A DNA stretch of 64,000 nucleotides from contig LGRX02035483.1 in NCBI GenBank assembly GCA_001247695.2, positions 62,001 through 126,000 of the forward strand. The letters run 5' to 3'. The notes beneath the pieces were generated by a model. It was not told the DNA's origin. It did not search any database and was given only the letters and a program-made list of their open reading frames with translations. The translations under genes were made by a program, and so were the position numbers. The first letter of the stretch is position 1. Each line of letters opens with the position of its first letter. Positions 9,667 to 19,244 of this stretch are shown here, piece by piece. The stretch is from Cymbomonas tetramitiformis. Lineage: Eukaryota; Chlorophyta; Pyramimonadophyceae; Pyramimonadales; Pyramimonadaceae.

Positions 9667-10371
9667 ATGTCGCTCATGCGTGATTCAACCCCACGTACGC
9701 GAAAACTGGAGCAGTCATCAATTTACACACCCGAGCACGTGTCGAAAGTGCCCAAATTCGAGTCTGACGTGGACGACGTGGACGTACACAAATTACAAGT
9801 GTTGAGCGTTCTTAAAGAATTCCGAAATGAATTAGAACTAACACGAAATGCGAATTACAGTGACGGGCTTTTGGGAAGAATATTCGACCCCTTTCTCAAC
9901 AAATACGGTGGCAAAAACATTTTGTATCGTTGGACGGCATCTGTAAACGATGTGCGGAACATTATCACGGAGCCGTACGTACTTGGTGACATTCGCGGTG
10001 ATTCAAAGAATCCGTTAGCACTCGTTTTCTTGGACCTGCTACAATTCCCTCATCAAGTTCTCGGAATTCCGCCACTCAAAGGATTGCTTCCCACTAAAAC
10101 GGAGAAGATCGAATTGACAGATATCTTGGTAGATGAGATGATCCAAAATGGGTTGACGGGGGTTTATAACGCGCTACTCGAAAAAACCGAAAACGACGTG
10201 GCGACCGCACTCGTTTACACATGCGCCGTGTCGCTCGGCGCGGCGTGTATCAAAATGAACCATACGGCAAAGAATATCAGTGAGATGTACGGCACAAACG
10301 ATCTTGAACACGCGAAGTGGTATCCAAAATGCAACAAAGTACGCTCGTCGCGGAGGTACACATTCTCCTGA
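9667..10371 (+). CDS. Tandem paralog family protein B
   Basis: 234 residues, ATG at 9667, with a good TATA box at 9587. It is homologous along most of its length to the preceding gene, sharing LQFPHQVLGIPPL and ALVYTCAVSLGAA. The N-terminal ~35 residues (charged, Ser/Thr-rich) and the C-terminal tail differ between the two. Helical, no catalytic motif visible. Function unknown. Confidence 0.8.
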   Translation: MSLMRDSTPRTRKLEQSSIYTPEHVSKVPKFESDVDDVDVHKLQVLSVLKEFRNELELTRNANYSDGLLGRIFDPFLNKYGGKNILYRWTASVNDVRNIITEPYVLGDIRGDSKNPLALVFLDLLQFPHQVLGIPPLKGLLPTKTEKIELTDILVDEMIQNGLTGVYNALLEKTENDVATALVYTCAVSLGAACIKMNHTAKNISEMYGTNDLEHAKWYPKCNKVRSSRRYTFS

Positions 10372-10384
10372 GGGAAACGATAGC

Positions 10385-10470
10385 GTTAGGTGTGGGAATA
10401 TTGTGGTGGCAATCTTCCCACTCTTTACATAGATTATAATATCATGGTTATGCGTTAAAATGCATTCTTT
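10385..10470 (+). repeat. Copy of the ~100-bp intergenic element (forward)
   Basis: GGTGTGGGAATATTGTGG, then CACTCTTTACATAGATTATA and TCATGGTTATGCGTTAAAAT, immediately after the stop at 10371. Same order of blocks as at 55275 and 62716. Confidence 0.6.
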
Positions 10471-10571
10471 ATAATTTCACTGTCAACACCGACTTACAAA
10501 TTTCGACTCGATATAAATCCTTATATCGAAATCTGCCAAATAATAACTGTCGAACGCACACGCCGTCACGG

Positions 10572-10580
10572 TATAAATAT
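10572..10580 (+). promoter_or_regulatory. TATA box for the 10658 gene
   Basis: TATAAATAT, about 78 bp upstream of the ATG at 10658. Confidence 0.6.
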
Positions 10581-10657
10581 ATGCATCCTGTAGCAAGTGC
10601 AAAATAACAATACACACAAACGCGGAAAGCACCCGCAAAACAAATATCGTTTTCATC

Positions 10658-11938
10658 ATGTCTGTCATGTATGCCCCGAACATACCGGATACGGACCATC
10701 CAATCGAAGAAGTAAGCGGTTCGATGCAGCAGCCTCTGCACCGTCCAGTTCACAGACCTGTTCGAGTCGTGCCACCTAGACACGCTAGAGTCGCGGCTCG
10801 GGGCAAGAAGAAACGTGAAGTTTCGATAATAAACAACGATACTACAAAAAGTTTACACCAGCCGTGCGCGACACTACCGAGCGAAGAATTACCGAGCGAA
10901 GCACAAAGAGACGGAGGCTTCCTGCATCAGGCCTCTGGAGGAGAACTGCCGGGCGGAGGATTGCACCAGCCTTGCGCGAAAGCGGGCGGAGGATTCGGAG
11001 GCGGAGGATTGCCAGGAGGAGGAACACCGGGCGGAGGCCGGGCGGAGGATTGCACCACCTTGCGCGAAAGCGGGCGGAGGATTCGGAGGCGGAGGATTGC
11101 CGGAGGAGGAACACCGGGCGGAGGATTGCCGGGCGGAGGATTGCACCGGCCCTTGCGCGAAAGCGGGCGGAGGATTCAGGCGGCGGAGGTTCGAGCGGAG
11201 GATTCCGGGAGGAGAACACCGGGCGGAGGATTGCCGGCGGAGGATTGCACCAGCTTGCTGAAAGCGGGCGGAGGATTCAGGCGGAGGATTCGGAGGCGGA
11301 GATTGCGGGAGGAACACCGGGCGGAGGATTGCCGGGCGGAGGATTGCACCAGCCTTGCGCGAAAGCGGGCGGAGGATTCGGAGGCGGAGGATTGCCGGGA
11401 GGAGGAACACCGGGCGGAGGATTGCACCCGCCTTGCGCGAAAGCGGGCGGGATTCGGAGGCGGAGGATTGCCGGGAGGAGGAACACCGGGCGGAGGATTG
11501 CCGGGCGGAGGATTGCACCGGCCTTGCGAAAGCAGGCGGAGGATTCGGAGGCGGCGGATTGCCGGGAGGAGGAACACCGGGCGGAGGATTGCCGGGCGGA
11601 GGATTGCACCAGCCTTGCGCGAAAGCGGGCGGAGGATTCGGAGGCGGAGGATTGCCGGGAGGAGGAACACCGGGCGGAGGATTGCACCCGACCTTGCGAA
11701 AGCGGGCGGAGGATTCGGAGGCGGAGGATTGCCGGGAGGAGGAACACCGGGCGGAGGATTGCCGGGCGGAGGATTGCACCAGCCTTGCGCGAAAGCGGGC
11801 GGAGGATTCGGAGGCGGCGGATTGCCGGGAGGAGGAACACCGGGCGGAGGATTGCCGGGCGGAGGATTGCACCAGCCTTGCGCGAAAGCGGGCGGAGGAT
11901 TCGGAGGCGGAGGATTGCCGGACAAAAACCATGAATAA
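10658..11938 (+). CDS. Glycine-rich repeat protein, frame disturbed within the repeat
   Basis: Read as one frame it gives 426 residues from the ATG at 10658. Residues 1-100 are unique sequence with a His/Pro/Arg-rich part. The rest is a tandem repeat whose glycine frame reads GGGLHQPCAKAGGGFGGGG, then LPGGGTPGGG. In the middle (about 11030-11690) single-base length differences push the frame into Arg/Glu-rich readings and back; the last three units and the C-terminus (LPDKNHE) are again in the glycine frame. The changes may be sequencing or assembly errors in a repeat, or real slippage. Each unit carries one Cys, so cross-linking is possible. No TM segment or signal peptide is visible. Function unknown. 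Confidence 0.55.
   Translation: MSVMYAPNIPDTDHPIEEVSGSMQQPLHRPVHRPVRVVPPRHARVAARGKKKREVSIINNDTTKSLHQPCATLPSEELPSEAQRDGGFLHQASGGELPGGGLHQPCAKAGGGFGGGGLPGGGTPGGGRAEDCTTLRESGRRIRRRRIAGGGTPGGGLPGGGLHRPLRESGRRIQAAEVRAEDSGRRTPGGGLPAEDCTSLLKAGGGFRRRIRRRRLREEHRAEDCRAEDCTSLARKRAEDSEAEDCREEEHRAEDCTRLARKRAGFGGGGLPGGGTPGGGLPGGGLHRPCESRRRIRRRRIAGRRNTGRRIAGRRIAPALRESGRRIRRRRIAGRRNTGRRIAPDLAKAGGGFGGGGLPGGGTPGGGLPGGGLHQPCAKAGGGFGGGGLPGGGTPGGGLPGGGLHQPCAKAGGGFGGGGLPDKNHE
10955..11925. repeat. Tandem GC-rich repeat, ~93-bp unit
   Basis: About ten imperfect units. The last complete ones repeat exactly every 93 bp (for example 11764 and 11857), encoding 31 residues. Some units lack an 18-bp sub-block or carry small indels. 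Strand-asymmetric: the plus strand is G-rich. Confidence 0.9.
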
Positions 11939-12736
11939 CTTACGCATTAGCCTTGTGAAAGTAGACGAAAGTGTATTTTGCTTCAAGAAATGAGCGTGTG
12001 CAACGATATAAATTAAGACGTACATGCAACGCTTTATATTACGAGGGCAATTCTTACTTGTGTGGATAAAAATCGAATAGAAGCACACCCAACGACAATA
12101 ATACAGAAAAGCGTGTAATCCTATTTTTTTGTGATCGTTGTGTAAATCGCGCAATGTACAAATTTGACGCGAAGTATTATAAACCCATACAAGAAAAAAG
12201 GTGTGAAAATGCTATACGCTTACAATAGAGTTGATAAGTCGTCCGCGATAAACAAAAAACGTTTTTTGTCAGTAGTGCGAATTTGTAGGCCTGTTTTCAC
12301 GGTGAGATGTTGAAAATTGCGCTGTTGGCACATATCGATGATATGCCAATCAATATGGAGAGTAGGAAAATCACCTCTTTGTTCTGTATATTACGCATCG
12401 GAGTGGCTGGTTGTCTATAAATACATATGCGCGTGCTTGTACGATTTCATCGGATAAGCGCTTTTAAGAGTTACTTTCTGTAAAAGTTGGAGTTTGTGCA
12501 TCTATTTTGGCAGCGACGATGTGCAGGCTACATTGTTAACACGTAACAAACATTGTTATAATCAACGTAATATCAAGAATTAGTTTGCGTAAGGAGTCGG
12601 AGTTTGAGGGTCAATTCTGGCGACAAAACTTAGCAAATTGCATCGTTAACCCATAGCAATGGTATACTACTTGATGTAAAGAGCGTAGAGACCACCCGTA
12701 CGAAATTCCCGCATCTACCTAAAAATAGACTCTTAA
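11939..12736. other. Long intergenic region with duplicated element
   Basis: No convincing gene is present. Two degenerate tandem copies of a ~100-bp block lie at about 12474-12572 and 12583-12679, sharing GTAA-x-AG-TGGAGTTTG-like, TTTTGGC and TGTTAACxCATAACAA-like pieces. The second runs into an AAATTCCCGCATCTACC block ending just before the ATG at 12737. A TATAAATAC at 12416-12424 is 310 bp from that ATG, so either the leader is long or spliced, or it serves a small unrecognised ORF. Confidence 0.55.
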
Positions 12737-14857
12737 ATGAACATCCTGTTCCAAGTTTGCGTTGGCGTGTTCGTCATCGCGAATATCTGTTCCGTTGCAA
12801 CTTCCGATGCCGTGTGCGAAGATGAGTACAGCGATTATTACAATTCAACTTTAGAAGTGTACAAACGCACACTCGATGCGTGGAATAAAGATCTCCTTAC
12901 CATCACCGCCCTCCACTATCCAGGAGGTATAAGAATGAGCAACAAATTTCCATCCCCTACCAGATGCGGCTCCTTAGATGATATCGGACTTGTCGCGCCA
13001 AGGGAACCTGATCTGCTCAGTACAAACGCGCTTGTTCATTTAACGCAGAGTGATTTCGTCTATGGTACTTTCATCATCATCAGTCCTGGAACATACGTGC
13101 TCAGCGAAGATATTGTTTTCGAACCGAATCCAAACTACGATTGGTTCCCTCGATCAAACCAAGCCGATAAATATCCAGGTGCATCAGCGATACCCGGAAC
13201 CTCGGATAAGGTAGGTCCTTACACGATGGGATTTTTCGCCGCGATCGCTGTTGCTTCCGACGATGTCACGATTGACCTCAACGGATTCACGATTGGACAA
13301 TCCGAAGTACACGCCTTACAACAACGGTTTTTTGCTGTCATTGAGTTGGGTAATTCGCCTTTCATCGCAAGCCAGGGTCCGGGGAATTTCGGCAGCACCT
13401 TTGTGGCCCCGCGGCGCTGCAAAATTCACAACGGCACTCTGGGTCGAAGCGCTCACCACGGAATACACGGAAACATGGGTACCGACATTCAATTGCACAA
13501 TGTTGTCATACGCGACTGGGAGGTTGCTGCAATAGCACTGAACGGATTCCGTAGGGTACGCATCACCGACGTGGTCGCTTATATGAAAAAGGACATTCCC
13601 GTCATGTCGCCCTATTCTCAAATCAGATTTATTCGGCAGTTTGTGAAGCTCACGATGCGGAAAGACGTTCAGGAGATACAATCAAACTCGAGCAGGCCTT
13701 TGGTGTTGAAGTTTTCTTCCTCTCATCCTTACAGAGGTAACGAGGAGCTGACTGGACAGAACATATTGGATAACCTTAATTCTGTTTTACAACCGGTGCT
13801 ACAGAAGGCCATGATGGGATTTCCTTCCGGGTGGAAAGACGAGATTTATCAAAATCATCCCGAGTCGGCTTTCTTGATCAACGCGGAAGGTAAAGTGGAC
13901 GGTACGCCATATGGCATGCTAATAGGTATGGCCGGCGTTCAGGTGCACGGTTTCAAAACTCCCGAGCAAACGCAGAACCGTCGGTCCAGTGACGTTTTCA
14001 TAAGAAACGTTACCGTCTACAATCTACGCGCGAGAGTAAACGAAGTCATCGGATTGAGCACCTACCTGTCGGAACGGGACAAACGCGTGACGCAGGCCGA
14101 CTACGCGGGTGCCATCTTCGTTTTTGGCGAAGACTTTGGCGTGTCCGACAAGGAAGGTTATTACAAAGGAAATGCTCTGAGCGACGCTCACGCGTATCTT
14201 AACACGTTCACATCTTCCATCAAGGCCGTCAGTGATCGGATCAATTCCACCGACGCTCTTCTGACGATACCGGATGAACTTGTGGACGCGTGGATCAGAC
14301 GAGGGTCAAAGACGAACATGGAGATCGTAGAAGAAAGCAACGGGAATTACAAATTCGCCTGCGGGTGGGACGACATGCGTCACGTCATCAAAGGTTTGAT
14401 GGGTATGCGCATAGAAGCGACCGATCGTATACGCGTGGAAAACGTCGTCTTCGATGAGATCATCAACACATCTCCAACGTCTTCTCATAAGTATTGCGGA
14501 AGTCACGACCACACAGTGAACTCAAGGGCAGACACTGTGCACGAGGACGTTGCTCCCACCACTTTCGGCTTCGTGGTGGCTGCGACCAACGATGTGCAAG
14601 TGCGCAACTCCTACGTGCGCGATCTAGCCTCTGTCAACGGCGACATTATACAGTGGTCCACCAGCCGTACTGAAAGCAGAGGCGTGCAACTCGATCTCAG
14701 CAGCGTTTTTGACGCTATGTGCAGCGCTCCTTCACCGGCGGACTCGTCGCGAGTCTTTCCAAACAAACCTGTAGTGCGAGCTTTCCCATTCGAGTTTGGG
14801 TTCCCCCTGGACAACACAAACGGGGCAGGTCTTTCGTTCTGCGTAGAGAGACTTTGA
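12737..14857 (+). CDS. Secreted right-handed beta-helix (pectin-lyase-fold) protein
   Basis: 706 residues, ATG at 12737. Residues 1-22 form a signal peptide. After a Cys-containing N-domain there is a beta-helix-like region (about 105-290 and again 390-620). It has the short beta-strand, polar-turn rhythm of such folds: GTYVLSEDIVF, DDVTIDLNGFTIG, then strands such as IQLHNVVIRDWEVAAIALNG and VRNSYVRDLASVNG. The Asp-Leu-Asn-Gly strand is typical of parallel beta-helix repeat proteins. Several Asn-x-Thr/Ser sites fit secretion. There is no C-terminal TM segment. Likely a secreted or virion-surface carbohydrate-binding or -cleaving protein; catalytic residues could not be assigned. Confidence 0.75.
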   Translation: MNILFQVCVGVFVIANICSVATSDAVCEDEYSDYYNSTLEVYKRTLDAWNKDLLTITALHYPGGIRMSNKFPSPTRCGSLDDIGLVAPREPDLLSTNALVHLTQSDFVYGTFIIISPGTYVLSEDIVFEPNPNYDWFPRSNQADKYPGASAIPGTSDKVGPYTMGFFAAIAVASDDVTIDLNGFTIGQSEVHALQQRFFAVIELGNSPFIASQGPGNFGSTFVAPRRCKIHNGTLGRSAHHGIHGNMGTDIQLHNVVIRDWEVAAIALNGFRRVRITDVVAYMKKDIPVMSPYSQIRFIRQFVKLTMRKDVQEIQSNSSRPLVLKFSSSHPYRGNEELTGQNILDNLNSVLQPVLQKAMMGFPSGWKDEIYQNHPESAFLINAEGKVDGTPYGMLIGMAGVQVHGFKTPEQTQNRRSSDVFIRNVTVYNLRARVNEVIGLSTYLSERDKRVTQADYAGAIFVFGEDFGVSDKEGYYKGNALSDAHAYLNTFTSSIKAVSDRINSTDALLTIPDELVDAWIRRGSKTNMEIVEESNGNYKFACGWDDMRHVIKGLMGMRIEATDRIRVENVVFDEIINTSPTSSHKYCGSHDHTVNSRADTVHEDVAPTTFGFVVAATNDVQVRNSYVRDLASVNGDIIQWSTSRTESRGVQLDLSSVFDAMCSAPSPADSSRVFPNKPVVRAFPFEFGFPLDNTNGAGLSFCVERL

Positions 14858-15115
14858 ACATATTGCTCACCATCAGATGCGAGGATTCTGCAAAATTATA
14901 CCCCCGTATACTCTCGCGCGCGTACAAAAACAAAAACCGAACTGTTTTTTAAGGCTTGTCGGTTTCGAAACTTGCTCGTTGACGTATGCGTCACCAAGAT
15001 GGATAAATTCAAGAGACTTGTAACAAACTTAGAAACAATGCCATTACAACGTCTCACAAACTCGACATCGATACTTAACAACGTCCATCAATTATTTTTG
15101 TGATCAAGCACTTGC

Positions 15116-16958
15116 TCACACAGCATTTTCCGATGTCTCTGAATAGGGCGCCGCGGGAATGAGGAGGATGTTGCCGTTCGAGTCTTCCTGTGTGGTTATA
15201 GCTAAATTGAAGGAACCTGCATCGAGTGTCAGTAAAGATCCACGAGAGATCGTAAAGTCGGTGTAACCAACGCCTCTTGAACTTATGTCCGACTGTCATG
15301 TTGGATTTATACGATCTTAAACGATAGACGAAAGCAAAGGCCTCGGCGAATCTTGTTCAGTTCGCGTCGCTTCTCTTTACCTGCTTTAAGGCCGTAAGCT
15401 CCTTCCGAATGTTGTCAACATCCATGCTCCACCCGCTGTTTGCGCGGCAGTACGGACAGGCCGATACAGTTCCAAGTTGGAGACAGTGACGGTGTACGGG
15501 GTGCAGACAGCGCTTGCAATTCACAACCGGCTTGTAGTTCTTGACAAAACTGACGTTGCAATAATGTGTAGTTTCCAAGCATATGGGACAAGCGGGCAAC
15601 GCGTCGCCGTCCTTTGGGGAGTATGGAGTGTTAAAGTACCGCATGCCGTCGTAAGGGCAGTGAATGCCGCACCCGTCTGCGACGTCAAAAAGCATGTGCG
15701 CCATGTCGAGGTCCGTGTACACGCCGCTGCTATGAGACGGTTTGAAACGCTCGCTTTTTGGTCCGTAACGAAACAGCACGTCCACAGCGATTCGCACGTT
15801 GACCACACAGAGCTGAGTCCACACGAACCCACGCGAAATTGACGTCCTATCTCCCATCACAGCTTGCGCCGCTCTATCCATAACTTTGAGGCGAGTCATG
15901 ATCGCATCGCCATTGCCTTGGTCGCACTCGAACAAAAGCCTCAGGTACGTGTCTCTGAAACGAAAGCCCATGACTTCCGTTGACCAGGTCAAGCTAGAGT
16001 CGTACGTGTATGGCGCGTCCGACGAGGTACCCTTTTGACGTAAGTAAGATTCGCAGCAGCCCTGCAGAAAGTGGTCGAACGCGGGAGGGAATAGCCCATC
16101 AAGTTGACTGGCTGCGAGCGTGAGTACTTGGTCGCACATGGATACGCGAGGTTCCGCGCGCTTGTAGATGGCACAGATGTACACGCTGGCGATCATGACG
16201 AGGGCGGTGGACGCTATGCGATCATAATCCCGCAGTGCTATGAGCTGCGGCAAGTCTCTGACAACGCCGCCGCTCAGAATCAGCCGATTCGTGACAAGAA
16301 ATTGCACCCAGTTAGCCCTCTTCGCCAGATCGGGGTTTGTCTCGCTGACAAATATGTTCGGGGCGTTTACGTAACTCTCGTTAACCGTCAAGCGCGCCAC
16401 TATGTTGTCCATCGCATCCGGTACCATTTTAAGTTCGACACGAAGCTGAGGGGGTAAAAAAGTGTACAGCTCGTCGACCTGTCCGTTGTTGCAAGAATCC
16501 ACCAAGCGCCGCTTCATAGGATAGTTGACGACGTTGACGTAAAACTCGTGCAACTCCGAATAAGTGCTTTTCATCAGAACAGGCAGAGTTTCGCTTAGCA
16601 GGGACACACTTAATATGCCCTCTGGTGTGGAAGTCGACACACGAGCGATCAAATTTGAAAAAGAAGGAAGGACGGGCTGCGACGTCAGAAAGTTCGCTTG
16701 TGGTGGAGATGAGCATCGCGTCGAGAACAAGGCCAAACGATCACCGCGTCGCTTTTCAAATGTTTGAAACAATATTGTACGTTCCGGGTCGCTCGTGTCG
16801 TGCCACCCGTTCTTTGAGCGCACGGACGTGCTGACATTGGTCGTCTCCGCTTCGTTCGTCCGGTCAAATTCCGACGCCTGCTGCTGCTGCTCTTGCTGCT
16901 GCCTCCTTCGTTGGGTCTTACGCCATCTTCTCGCGGCCGTTCCCGTGCGTGTAGGCAT
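15116..16958 (-). CDS. RING-finger protein, two exons
   Basis: Exon 1 16958-15381 (526 residues, ATG at 16958) and exon 2 15292-15116 (58 residues), 584 residues in all. Exon 1 starts with a basic, Gln-rich tail (RRQQQEQQQQ), then a ~400-residue helical region. A RING-type zinc finger lies at about residues 457-504 (CPIC, then NCKRC, HPVHRHC and CPYC). Such domains usually act as E3 ubiquitin ligases. Without splicing the frame stops at 15357, 12 codons into the intron. Exon 2 reads as compact beta-rich sequence (DFTISRGSLLTLDAGSF, then NGNILLIPAAPYSE) ending TGA at 15116. It heads a block with two more RING genes, suggesting a role in redirecting host ubiquitination. Confidence 0.75.
15293..15380 (-). 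other. Predicted spliceosomal intron (88 nt)
   Basis: GTAAAG donor after AAAGCAG; acceptor ATGACAG; phase 0. It joins the RING ORF to a coding-like downstream exon. Confidence 0.7.
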
Positions 16959-17351
16959 GCTTTAGAGACGTATTACCGATCAATTCGGCTGTTTACGGAC
17001 TCGCTGCGATCGAGTGTCGTTTTGCCGCGTGAGGAAGGTAATCTGTGTGAACGTCAAATTTAGGTTTGTGTGATTGTTTCACAAGTTCGATCGACGAATT
17101 GCGCATGACAGTTCTCCAGATCACCTGAGGATTAACCTTTCGTGAGGGGTCAAATTTGGGAATCTCTTTTTACGGCGGACATTTTCTGGAAATGCACCCC
17201 GATAGAGAATTGACTCTCAGCGTCACGACGTACGTAAATTACGTTTTTTTAAACTCGTATTAGCTGGTAAATATACGGTGTTTACGACAAACTCGTTGCG
17301 CGCAATCAGCGACGGCTCGCGACGATCTACCTATCGGCGCACGCGAAAAGA

Positions 17352-17546
17352 ATGTGGCGCCAAACGTATATCGTTGCGACGATAGTGCTCGTGTGCGCTA
17401 TAAACCTGGCGTATGTTGTCATACACGAGGGTTTGTATCGATTTGTGACGCGCGAAGATAGCGATCTGTACGAGGATACAGAAGATGGCGATCTCTCAAG
17501 CAACGGATCACTCGTGGGAAGGCACTCGAGGATTATCAACTCTTAG
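17352..17546 (+). CDS. Small single-span membrane protein
   Basis: 64 residues, ATG at 17352. Residues 5-22 (TYIVATIVLVCAINLAYVV) form a membrane helix; the rest is acidic and hydrophilic (EDSDLYEDTEDGDLSS). Small viral membrane proteins of this shape are common, but no family is recognised. A weak AT-rich TATA-like stretch lies about 80 bp upstream. The gap 16959-17351 before it holds no other gene I can support. Confidence 0.5.
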   Translation: MWRQTYIVATIVLVCAINLAYVVIHEGLYRFVTREDSDLYEDTEDGDLSSNGSLVGRHSRIINS

Positions 17547-18096
17547 GCGCATTGAAGAGGTAACCTTTTTCATCGCTGAAAGAATCGGAGCGACGAGTTG
17601 CAAGCTTCGCGGATTGTATATAAGCTTCGACTTACTGAGCAACTTAGGTTTTTCGCGCGCGCGAAGTACGGGGGGGGGGTGTATCGCGCGCGTAAAATGG
17701 AGTGTTGTCTGAGGATGTTCATCGAGTCTTACACATTCATGCGAGACATCCGAATTCAAGAGTTGACTTTCGGTATCATTGTTGTTGTTTCTTAAGGATC
17801 GATTCGACGAGCGGCACACTTCGCGTATCTTATACAAGCTCCGACGTGCACTGACGGCTTTACGCTTGTATCTATCTCGTCGAGCCTTGACGACACGAGC
17901 GACGTGACGATCGAATAGATGATTCAAAAAAACATCCTGTGAAGTGCCCGGTATAAGACCATAAAAAAATGCTCGATTTTCTACTGCGAGCTTCCCTGCT
18001 TCGAATGACTCCGCGGACGAGCAGTTCGTTACATTAGTCGCCGACGCGTGTCGCGTGCACGGGCGAAATCACCCTGAAAGACGTCATACGTGGTCC
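17547..18096. other. Intergenic region with hairpin and possible minus-strand exon
   Basis: Apart from the hairpin at 17653, a minus-strand frame from about 17941 downwards (VFLNHLFDRHVARVVKARRD) reads like a basic protein. It is preceded by a good acceptor (CACTTCACAG). An upstream exon might be the five codons from the ATG at 18088 with donor GTGATT. It runs into the hairpin, so its true end is unclear. I do not call a gene. Confidence 0.25.
17653..17693. repeat. CG-rich hairpin with G10 run
   Basis: TCGCGCGCGCGA arm, then a run of ten G (17670-17679), then TCGCGCGCG. Same design as 19005 and 63121; the C5-loop versions at 5575 and 7111 look like the shorter, opposite-strand form. Confidence 0.8.
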
Positions 18097-18807
18097 TTAT
18101 CCCAACGCGCGCATGCGTGCATCGTCCTGGACGTCGGAGAAAACAAGCTCGTAGGTTAGCTTCGTCACATCGCTAGTGCTTTCGAAGATATACTTGAAAC
18201 TGTACCGCGTGTTAGAGGTGGCAGAATTCCAGCTTCTCACAGCCTTTACTTCGCACAGTTCGTAGGTATAGCCGTTGGTGTGTATCTGCAAGGGATATCC
18301 CGGTGCTTTCATTTCGGACGCAACGCGGTGAGAAAGTACGTACATTCTCATTTTGCTGTAATAAGCGGATTTCCACCTATCGTATCCGAATATGAGAGGC
18401 CTGTCTTCGCGATCTTTGCAGTTTGTGTGTAGAAAATCGATCGCGTAAACCTTCATGTGCTCATTGAGCAATACAATCTCCGTGGACTGTGTCGTAGGCA
18501 CGTTCGCTGGTGTGTGAAAAAAAAACTGCAACAGTGCGACCGCGGGCATCACGCGCACGCTCATGGATCGAGATCGAGTGCTTGTGAAAACGTCGGAGGG
18601 CGCGGAGTCAAAGCCTTCCGAAAACTTGGGTACTTTACAGTACACGGTTCTTTGAGTGTCCGTCTCCACGACGGCAAGAAATAGCTGCTGATGATACTCG
18701 TCGTCCGGGTCGTCGCATAGACAGACTTGTCTCACGAATGGCACCGGGGAGGGCGCCCTCAGCATCGGATGCTGCATCGCTGCGACGTGTTTGATGATCC
18801 CCGACAT
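18097..18807 (-). CDS. Unrecognised protein (236 aa)
   Basis: 236 residues from the ATG at 18807; the frame is open to a TTG two codons earlier. Beta-rich globular look, with segments such as RYSFKYIFESTSDVTKLTYEL near the C-terminus and no TM helix. Upstream at 18904-18912 is GTATTTATAC read on the minus strand, a possible TATA. It precedes two similarly oriented unknown genes (19245 and 20540). Their alternating strands and polar turns look alike, but I could not align them. Function unknown. Confidence 0.75.
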   Translation of the reverse strand: MSGIIKHVAAMQHPMLRAPSPVPFVRQVCLCDDPDDEYHQQLFLAVVETDTQRTVYCKVPKFSEGFDSAPSDVFTSTRSRSMSVRVMPAVALLQFFFHTPANVPTTQSTEIVLLNEHMKVYAIDFLHTNCKDREDRPLIFGYDRWKSAYYSKMRMYVLSHRVASEMKAPGYPLQIHTNGYTYELCEVKAVRSWNSATSNTRYSFKYIFESTSDVTKLTYELVFSDVQDDARMRALG

Positions 18808-19004
18808 TTGCAATTTGGCGATAGAGATTCGGTTAGGAAGCTTAGTATAATTCGAAAACGCGTCCGACGATTCAAAGGCACGCGCACAACGCCACCTCCT
18901 GCGTGTATAAATACGAGCGCGTTCTCACATACGCACAAACGTAAAGCCAGACATCTCGCTGAAATTTGTCGAGCTTTTTCGACCGTCTCGAGGAATGCAC
19001 TTCG

Positions 19005-19054
19005 TTTTTCGCGCGCGAGAGACATGGGGGGGGGGGTGTCGCGCGCGCGCGAGA
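19005..19054. repeat. CG-rich hairpin with G11 run
   Basis: TTTTTCGCGCGCGAG arm (19005-19019), eleven G (19026-19036), then GTCGCGCGCGCGCGAG. It lies in the 437-bp gap 18808-19244, which otherwise holds no gene I can support. Confidence 0.85.
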
Positions 19055-19244
19055 AATGAAGTCGTCGCGTGACCTCGGAAATATTGTTACCAAAATTTGT
19101 GGCAGTGAAGATCGCCACAAAGTCCCACAAAATCGTGGCAAACCTTTTACATCGATGATGACAACATCGTTTGCAATCTTTAAAGCACTCCTCACAAAAC
19201 AGGCCCGCCAATTTTCACTTGTCGCAGAAATCTGACTCTATAAC

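Noticed and set aside
10842..12154. Long antisense Pro/Arg/Ser-rich ORFs over the glycine-rich repeat
   Set aside because: They only mirror the 93-bp GC-rich repeat, which keeps several frames open; no ATG context, TATA box or unique sequence supports them.
12307..12420. 37-codon ORF with hydrophobic start in the 11.9-12.7 kb gap
   Set aside because: Overlaps intergenic-element sequence, ends at a TATA box and has no support beyond an open frame.
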